The translations under genes were made by a program, and so were the position numbers. Under the pieces are notes generated by a model. The model did no database searches. It saw only the letters and a list, made by a program, of their open reading frames with translations, and was not told the DNA's origin. From NCBI GenBank assembly GCA_019648995.1, contig BLXT01000663.1:812662-835107 (forward strand): a stretch of DNA of 22,446 nucleotides. The letters are read 5' to 3'. This DNA comes from Plakobranchus ocellatus (Eukaryota > Mollusca > Gastropoda > Plakobranchidae). Every line of letters starts with the position of its first letter. The first letter of the stretch is position 1. Below, piece after piece: positions 11,601 through 20,600 of this stretch.

Positions 11601-14600
11601 CTTGTGACTAATTTGCCATAAGTTTTTGCAAGATTTTATTTTACATCTCATTTTATAGAATAATATCTCATTAACCATAGGGACGAAATGGTAAAAGCAA
11701 TTTCAACAATGTCAGTGCAAAAGAAAAAGGCAAAAGCATTTTTTTTTACTCACAAGACATTACTAAAAATATTAAGTTGCAGATTAGCGGAGATCAATGA
11801 TTTGATATTGCTTATTGAGCTGATTTTTACGCATGAATGCGAGGCCCATATTGATACAAAAGTACAAAAAAGTTGCAAAAAGGGGATCTTACAGAAGAAG
11901 CAAGAGCAGACGATGTGGTCAACCTTAAAACAAACAAAATTAGATTTGTTCTGAAAAAGATAGATAAGAATGTTTATTAACACTCATATATCATTTTATC
12001 AAAAAAGGGGTCAAGACCATGATAAAAAGAAAAAAAAATTGCAGTACCTTTTCATCATGACATTTAATTTCTGATGATAAGCAGATCTCAGTAAAGCATT
12101 CACCTGCCAAGTTTGTTTTCCAAATGACTTTTCTCAGAGTGGGCAGCGCTCAAATCCAACCGAAGTGAAGATAATTTTTCTTGTGCAGATTTATTCTCAA
12201 GAGTTATTTTCTCAAAAGCTGAGGTGATTTCTGAGAACTGAGTTGAGATTACAAACAGCTCCTCTTCCTTCTTGCTCTCTGCATCCGACATCTTTTGCAT
12301 CTCATTTTCTTGCTGCTTTTTGTACGATAAAAATTCATCTTTTATGCTGAGGATTTAAATTATAGTGTAACTTGATGGTTTGAATTGCTCTCACAAGATA
12401 AAGTGTTGTTTATATGTAAGTACAATATTTGTTCACTATTACATGTGTTGCTTTAAATAAATAGCCTTAGACACATCATATATGATTGCCAAATTACTGC
12501 TTGTAAAATTTTTTTTCCTGTTTTTGTTTTTCTTTAAATAGCATCATAAAGAAAGCAAATTTGTTTAAATGCCTTTTACTAAAAACTGTTATTTGCAACA
12601 TCCATTCATTTGTATCAATCTACAATGTTATTAACAAGTTTCCTTGTAATAAAATGAACCAGTCTTAAAATGTTCATAAGCCACTTATAACAGCTACTTC
12701 CTATGTTATATTCAGAGTAAATTACTTTTGGCAATCCTTCAAACTTGTTTCACGGGAAAAAGTTTCTACATTTATTTTTTAGAAATGAAAATATATAAAA
12801 CTGATCCATCAATACACATTGATTCATTCTTCCTCCTTTTGCCAGATGGATGTAGAGCAAAACTTTATGGAGATATCACACAATTTTAAAATCCTGCACA
12901 AAAAAAAATTGTCTTTCATATCTAAAACCCTGTTTCATTCTCCTGTTTTACAATGCTTGGCCATTCTTGACAAAAGACCTTTCAGTGGCTTTTAAAAAAT
13001 TGCCTGCAATAGGTCGGGATCTGGGGCAGCCTGGGCCCCGGCTGGGGGGTTAAAGGGGGGCTGTGCTTTCTGACTTTGCATTAGTGTTTCAAAATACCTT
13101 TTTACAGATTGGAGATGTCAGTATTTATTTAAGGCCCTGCTGATAAAATTGCCAGAATTCCAGCAATTGCCACAAACCTACAGGCCTGTGACAAGCAATT
13201 CTTGCTTTTCAAGCTTTTCAAGCATGAATTAAATAAATGGTACCTCTTCAGTTCTTCCTGTAAGCGTTGATTCTCCTCTTTCAGAGTATGTAAGGTTCTC
13301 TCAAGGCTGACAGCTTTGTTCTCCGCTGCAGTTCTTTCACACTGACAATCATCTAAGGCCATAGTTTTTTCAGACAATTCTTTTGATGATTGTCTTAAGA
13401 GATCATTCAGTTGTGACACTTCTTCATACAGTTTGCTCATCTCCTCCTGGTATTGTTTGTTACTGTTGAAAGTATCCTGGGTCATTCTGGGCAAAGAGTT
13501 ACAAAACCTAGGTAAGTCACATTTTTTTACGATAGGAATCAATACATAAATTTTTGGGAAGATACAGCATGAATATGGGCTGCTTCAGAAAATTTGTCCA
13601 TATCTTCATTTCCTTAAATGTCTAAATGAACAGGAATCCAAACAAAGGAGATGTGAATATAGGAAGGGAATTTCTTCCTTAGGTTAAACAAAGGCTAGTC
13701 ACTTTTGTTTTTTAAAATCTTTGCCTTGGATTGCAGCTAAAGAGGTAAAGTGTGACATTTGAAAATGGTTGAATCATATTGTTCACAAAGAGATAGTTTG
13801 CATTTCATCCTTCAAATGCTTTCCCTTCAATTTAAGATCACCATATTTTTCTCACAACTGTCGATGGATATCTCAGGGTAAAAAATTTTTACAATAAAGG
13901 CCCAGGAATCAGAACAGTTCAAAAGCAACCACTGAATAAAAACACTATATCTTTTGACAAGATTAATTTGCTACACTTACTAAAATAAAGAAGCAAAAAA
14001 CAAAGCTAGAATTCTTAAATAAGTGTCAGTCATAATTTACTTCGCCTGTGTGTAATTTGCTATTCTTGAGAACAATGAAACATATTATGAAGTGTATCTG
14101 TGGGACAACATATGTGTCTGTGAAAATAGTTTTGAAGATAAAAAATCTCTTACCTTTGAATTTCATCCTTCAAAAGCCTTTCCTGTTCTTTCAAATCTCT
14201 ATGGTTTGCCTCAAGACTGCCAAGCCTTTCTTCAGCTGCATTGCTTTGGCATTGACTCTTCTCTAAAGCCAAAGTTTTTTCAGATAGTTCAGTGCTGGTT
14301 TTGGCTAGAAGATCTGTTTGTTGTGCCAAATGTTCAGTCAGTCTATGCAGCTCTTCTTCATGCCATTTCTTATTGTTGCACATATCCAGGGTAATTCTGA
14401 CACATTTAAAAAAAAAGGAAAAACTAATGTGAATGCATGAAATTGGGATCCTGTTGAAGCATAGACACATACAGAGGCATTTAGATATAAAGAAGGTGTA
14501 TGCTTTATTGTTTTGTGATAATAAAAAGAAAAAAGGAAAAAAATTATCAACACCACAGAATGGAGAAATAATTTATGAGGAAAACTATTCTTTCAAAGCA

Positions 14601-17600
14601 CACAAACTTTCGTATCAAGAGATAAACATTGCTTGATTGTTAAAAAGCATGTCTTGAAAGTTCTAAATGTTGAATAATATAATTTCGTTTTCCATTAAAA
14701 AGCATGTTGGCAGGAAAATTTGATCTAAGGAAATTTTTTTTTTTTTTTTGCCACAACCTTTCTGGGAGACTTCTAGATGAAGGATGTTTTCCTTGATGCA
14801 TAAAATCCATATACCTTGAAGGGCATATTTGCTACAAAAGTCTTTATTTGAGATGAAAGCATACATTATAAATCAGGGATGCCAGTGGCTTCTGTCAAAA
14901 AAGCAGGAAACTTATATAATAATAAATAGTTTTCTTGAAGTTGTGCTTAAAGTATAATTGGCTTTTAAATAATAACAATGAGGCAAAAAGTTGGAAATCC
15001 TGTTTAAATCGGAAAACTGGCATCCCTGATAAATATTTATTCGATTGGATTATGCGATACACCCATACTCCAATACATAATTATATTTAAGTTGGCCATT
15101 GTAAAAAATTAGAGACAAAGCTCTTTGAGGACAGTAAAATTATGAAATCAAGAAAAGTCTTAAAAATTTTTTTAGGGAACTGAGAATATTGCTTTATTTA
15201 GAACCCCAAACATTCAACCAAAAAAGTGTATGGTGATTATCTGATGACAACTTTGAGATATGGTAAAAAGATTATATGATTGAAATTTTATTTAACAGAT
15301 CTAAAATAGTATTGTTCCAAAGCAAGTTAAGAGGTTCATTTCTATTAAATGGGTTATAAATTGAAAAATAAATAGCTGAGGCAATCAGTGATAGCAATGT
15401 TTCAATAAGCACAAAATACAACCTTAACAAACTTTTCTTCCCTATAGATCAAAACAAGCCTCAGCAACATGTGCCATGTTTTTGTTGGACATATCATAGA
15501 AACGGTTTTATTAATTACCCATTTATCTTTTTTTTTAGACATTCGTTCTCATTTTGCAAAGCTTTTAGATCTTCTTCAAGCTCGGATGCTCTTTCCTCAG
15601 CCATACTCTTTTGATATCGACTCTCTTCCAAGGCCAAATTATTTTCAGATAATTCTTTTGTGATTTTGGCTAAGAGATCTGTTTGCTGGGCCATTTCCTC
15701 AGTCAGTTTCTTCTTTTCCTCCTCATGTACTTTTTTGCTACTGGAAAAATCCTCGGCCATCCTGTGAAAAAAATAGGTGCTGCTTTCAAATTTTACATTA
15801 TAAATTCAAACTGCTCACAAAATTTGAACTTTGATAGTCAAATCTGTCTTTCTGTCTCTTTTAACCAATGGATAATTAAATTAAAGTAATTTTTAAAAGT
15901 ATTTACACATAAGAAAGACAGTATTGACCACGAATAAAAAGTGTTTTCTTAAAAGTTAATTCACATCCATTAATTTAACTTTTTATGTATAAAAAGAAAT
16001 ATTTTTTTTTTTGATTGACTGGAATGGGTTTTAAAAATATTTTGTATTGTGTTTATTATGAGCAAAGCTGAAAATAAATTTTCTTTTATTTTAAAAATAG
16101 CAAACCTCTTGAGTGCATTATTTAAGCTGTGATGCTCATTCTTGAAAGCCTTTAGTTGCTCCTCTAAGGAAGTTTTCAGGGACTTCAGCTCCTCATAGGC
16201 CAGAGTCTTGGCATACATTTCACTGATGACAGAACTAAACTGTTTCTTCTGACTGGAAATCTCATCAGTAAGAGCTTTCACTTGAACATCTGAATTTTCT
16301 TTAAAAGTAGACAGCTCATCAGAAATCCTGAAAAAAAAAAATTAGTGGTTTCCTCTGTTTTAAATGCCAAAATACTTCTGATAATGCAAAATTTATATAG
16401 CTTTTGAATGTCACCATCGTTTGTTTCTATCATTTTAAATCCTAATAAATTGCATTTGATATTCTGTCATATGCAGTTCAAATTGAGATAGAGACATGTC
16501 TTTTGTGACAAATTTAAAAAAAAGTAAAGGAAAAATGTGTCTAAGGCAGTCTAAATAAGTTAAGCGAGTGTGGCACGTTACACATTTCCTTGCCCTATAT
16601 GCCTTATAGTTGAGAAACTTGCATTATGATATGTTGATTCTGCGCTAGGATAAACTACATCAATTTTTTATGGTACAAAAGGCATTTTACAGAATATAAT
16701 ATTAATATTGTCTGCAATGGTTCCTTTAGAGCTTAGAAAATGAATTTTTGTTGCATAACAGTTTTGAAGAACCATTTAAAGCTAATATTCCTTTTCAATG
16801 ATGCTTTACAAAAACTTAAAATTCACATATTTTAGCATGGTTCTCTACATAGTATCAGTTAAGGATATTTTGGAAAAACAGGTGATAAAAGAGCCGCCAA
16901 CTTAAGACTCAGCTTCAGCAAAATATGACCATTTTCATTTCAGTTGTTTAACACTTTTCTTCCACATCCGGTTTTTATAGAGTTTCCCTTCAGTCCACAT
17001 ACCCCAAGGTAGGGTTCAGAAAAACGAGGGTGTGTTACAAAAAATATTGTTTTACTGATTGTTCTTGACCTTACAATGTGATATTTACAGGCCAGTTAGG
17101 AAAATGAGCAAACTTTTGTATGATATCTTTTGTTTTGTGATTTTGGGTCATTTGACCCATGTTATTCAGGGCAAAAGTGAGCTAAATGGTGAAAAATCAT
17201 TGAAAACCATTTCTTTTGGATCTTGAGAAGAAATAAGGGAAGAATAAAGTCTTCAAAAGTATTGAACAGGCTTTGCCAACAAAGAAGAAAGATAATGCAC
17301 CCAAATTTAGGTCTAAAAGAATAAAAGATCTCCAAAGATCATGAATTTCTTGTTTGTCATTTTTTTCTGTTGTGCGTGTTTGTTTTGTTCAGCATTGGTT
17401 ATGTGTATAATACTTGGAAAATTACAACTTGACGACAGAATTTGACATACCATGATGTAAAATAATCCAATCCAAACCATTTTAGTCAGATTCAAACAGA
17501 TTATCTAGTTCATAGGCTTCCCACTGATAGTTTGTTGTGATGTCAGTGTCAGTGTTACGATCAGCTGTTGGCCGCACCCCCTTTCAACACTGCCTACTCG

Positions 17601-20600
17601 ACTCGGCCTAGATCTAGGTCTAGACCTAGAAGTTGGACTTTCACTTTCACTTTTTGACCAATCTGATCCCGATCCGAGTTATTTTCATCAAAATTTAGTC
17701 ACGAATCATCGCTCTCATCATCAAACTCAACACCCTGTACATGTCTGTTGCCCTTGGCAACACCACTGTCCTCAGAATCTGACATATTTCGTTATATTTT
17801 TCTCAAAACGCATCCAATCTTCATGAAAAAATTCATGGGGAAGCCCCAAACCCTTAGGAAGTAGGTCAAGACAAATAGAAGTACGCAGGCGTGCAAGATA
17901 CGGTATTCTAACAATTGTTTTGTCGTCAGGTAGCTGGTCGCTTAAATGCGTCTTGTGGGCGGAGCTAATATAGGTCGGCGGTCGCATTTATGCGACATGT
18001 GGAAGAAAAGTGTTAAATACAAGTTCCCTAGTAACCTAAAACTTTTTCTTACAATACAAGACAAATAAATCATCAAGCCAAAGAAGCAACTATACTTAAA
18101 AATTGAAAGAAAAAAAAGCTTCTCGTCAGAAAATAAAGCAGCTATTTACAATTTGTTTTTTTCGTTGCATCCAATCTGAACAGGTATTTCCTGAGATATT
18201 CTGACTGAGCAGTGACAGCAATAGGTACAAAAGAGTATAAGTGACTTTAGCCTGATTTTCTCCAGGTCCCATAAAATTTTTTGATATGTTAAGCAGATCT
18301 AAAATGAGTCAATAAAAAAAAAAAAAAGAAAAAGAAAAGGTTTCAAAACAAAGATGTCTCACAACCTGCATGCAGTAGATTATCACTAACATTAGAGCAA
18401 TGATATGGAAGTGCTATATCATGTGCCACACTGAATTTTATAAAAAGAAATTTTTCATGATAATTTATTACAGCTTTCATACAATATTTTAAATTAGTGA
18501 AAAAAGAAAATGGTTCATTAATCAAATGGAGCATTGTTTAGACTAATTCAATTAAATCATCAATGACGGTAATGCATCTTATATATCATTTACCTACCTG
18601 CAAATTTCTTCTTTCAATTTACTTTTCTCATCCTGGAGAACACAAAAATTTCCTTCCAAAGTTTCCTTTTGCATCCTCAGTTGTTCATAAGATAAGGTTT
18701 GAAGGATAAGTTCCGATTCTTTGGCAGAAAGAAGTTCTGTTTCTTGTTTTTCTCTCTGAGATAATTCCCACTGGTGATTTTCTACTAATTCATCCATCTT
18801 ATTCCTTAGCCTTGCTGTCTCTGAATTTAAGAAATCTATTTTTTGCTCAAATTTATGAGTTTCACCACTTTGCTCGCTTTTGATCAAATTTAACTTTTCA
18901 TCATACATTTCTCGACATGACCTTTCAAATGAGTCTTGCCCTTTTTTTAAATTGCTTATTTCATCTGAAAAAGCAGCATTTTCAAGCGTCAGTTTCTTGT
19001 TCGCTTGCTGCAATCCTTCGCTATGAATATTAGCTGCCTCTAAGCTTTCACATAGACAACGCTTATCTTCTATCAGGGTATCAAGTCTCTGATTTGTCTC
19101 CAACAGATCGTTTTCAAGTCCCTGTACAAGTTTTTCTTTCTGTTTAGACAGTCCCTTTAACTGATCCACCTGGCTATGTAGTTCATTGCTTCGAGCCTGC
19201 AACTCTAATCTTTCTAATTGTTGGCTCTTCATAAGTTGTGTATTTTTTTCCAATATCTCCAACTTCTCCTCTTCCAGCTTCTTAACAGTTTGCCCAATGG
19301 CTTTTTGAATAGCTTCAAGGTTCTCACAGTCTTTCTTCAATGTATCAATCTGCCCTTGCAGCCGTCCAATCTCATTTTGGGACATCTCGCGCTCCTTTTC
19401 AGCACTTATTCTAAGTATATCCAAGTCAATCACTTTCTCCTCCGAGGCTCGGAGACGTTGATGGAGCTCCTCTATATGCTTAGGAAGCTCACCCCTGGCA
19501 TTTGCCACAAAAGCTGAGAAGAGAAAAAAGATTGGGAAATCTATTTGTGCTTAGGTTTTTATCATAAATGTTTTGTAACTTCAACTTAATTGTAAAAGAA
19601 CATCACAGATACTGCTGTTACTTAGTTTCATGCATTTCTAACAAGCATTTTTTGTTTTAATTTTAATGATTTAAAAAAATAGAGCTTAAAAATGAAGCCG
19701 ACATATATTCTGAAAGTCTACCCTTAAATGTATCTTAAAAATTTTATTCATCAACATTATTTCATCTCAAATAAAATGTATTTTTTTGCAGTCATTTTTA
19801 ATTTTTCATCTTAGGACTTAGAATCTGTCTGTTTGATTCATCCCAACAATAACTCACTTAAAATTTGAATATGGGCTGCTTTAAGAGACCCAGAGACAGA
19901 TGACAATTTCTTTTAGAAACAAAATACTGTTTTTGTTTGTGCATCATCTTGAATTCTTCTGTGAAAATTTCTTATTGACTTTAGTGTACAAACTACATTG
20001 CTCACTGATTTACAGTGTCCTCACAGGAATTACAACACTATTTCATAGCTGCCAAATTTAGAAATCTGAAAAAAATGAACACCCTATTTGACATAATGGC
20101 ATGTGCCTATGATTGCAAGAAATTAACTGGATATTATGAATCAGAAAAGCATCCTGAGAGAAATTTAATGACTTTGTCAAAGAATGAAAAAAATGAGAAA
20201 GTAACGGGAGATTATTGGTGAATTGTACAACACTTTATACAAATTTATTATTTGCTTACCTAAAAAAAAAAAAAAAAAGAAACTGTCCTGATGAGGAATA
20301 CATTTACCACACTTATGTTTTTTTTCTTTCACCTTTGACCTCCCCATCTCCGAACAAAATTCAATACAATCTTAATCTCCAGATAAGCACTTTTCCAAAC
20401 TGCCCAAACTAACAAAAACTTGAAATCCATTATAATCCCAACAGCATCCTAACAATTAACTTGCTCTTTTTCAGGACTACTTCACATCTCATCAAACAAA
20501 AGTTTCCTCTTCTTTACTTATGATTTTAAATAAATATCCTAGGGTTTGAGTTTTTTTGTATATAGCCAGTCCACAACAAGGTGATCTCAGGCTTTCAGGC

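Larger units (their letters stand above)
12104..16327 (-). repeat. HMMR: tandem array of duplicated HMMR exons (exons 4-8)
   Basis: Five consecutive exons encode related 81-residue units, one of them 74. Four are exactly 243 bp, and all begin and end in phase 2. Shared positions include K-K near residue 9, E-E before a Leu, D-L-L at 28-30, (E)LSE..LAL(E/D) at 36-46, AEE/AEN near 54, and a terminal (I/L)-x-(R/G). The intervening introns are 343, 1122, 667 and 897 bp and not obviously similar, so the exons are what is conserved. Confidence 0.85.
16328..18597 (-). other. HMMR: intron 3
   Basis: 2270 nt, nearly half of it the piggyBac-like element. The remaining flanks (16328-16946 and 18018-18597) show no gene or repeat I can identify. 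Confidence 0.8.

Noticed and set aside
11893-11923. 31-nt mini-exon in intron 8
   Set aside because: It has AAG and GTAAGA borders, but its length would break the phase 2-2 chain between exons 8 and 9 and it encodes no coiled coil.
14092-14394. Plus-strand reading frame of 100 codons
   Set aside because: Antisense of exon 6. No independent splice, start or composition support.
15970-16105. Extension of exon 4 past its donor
   Set aside because: The frame stays open about 45 codons into intron 4, but the AAGAG|GTTTGC donor, the phase and the alignment to sister exons place the end at 16106.
17772-17987. 71-codon minus-strand frame inside the piggyBac-like element
   Set aside because: It overlaps the acidic remnant in another frame, runs into the terminal repeat and has no recognisable motif. 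Probably chance.
19218-19517. Plus-strand reading frame of 99 codons
   Set aside because: It is the antisense shadow of exon 3, hydrophobic because it reads the complement of Lys/Glu-rich codons.
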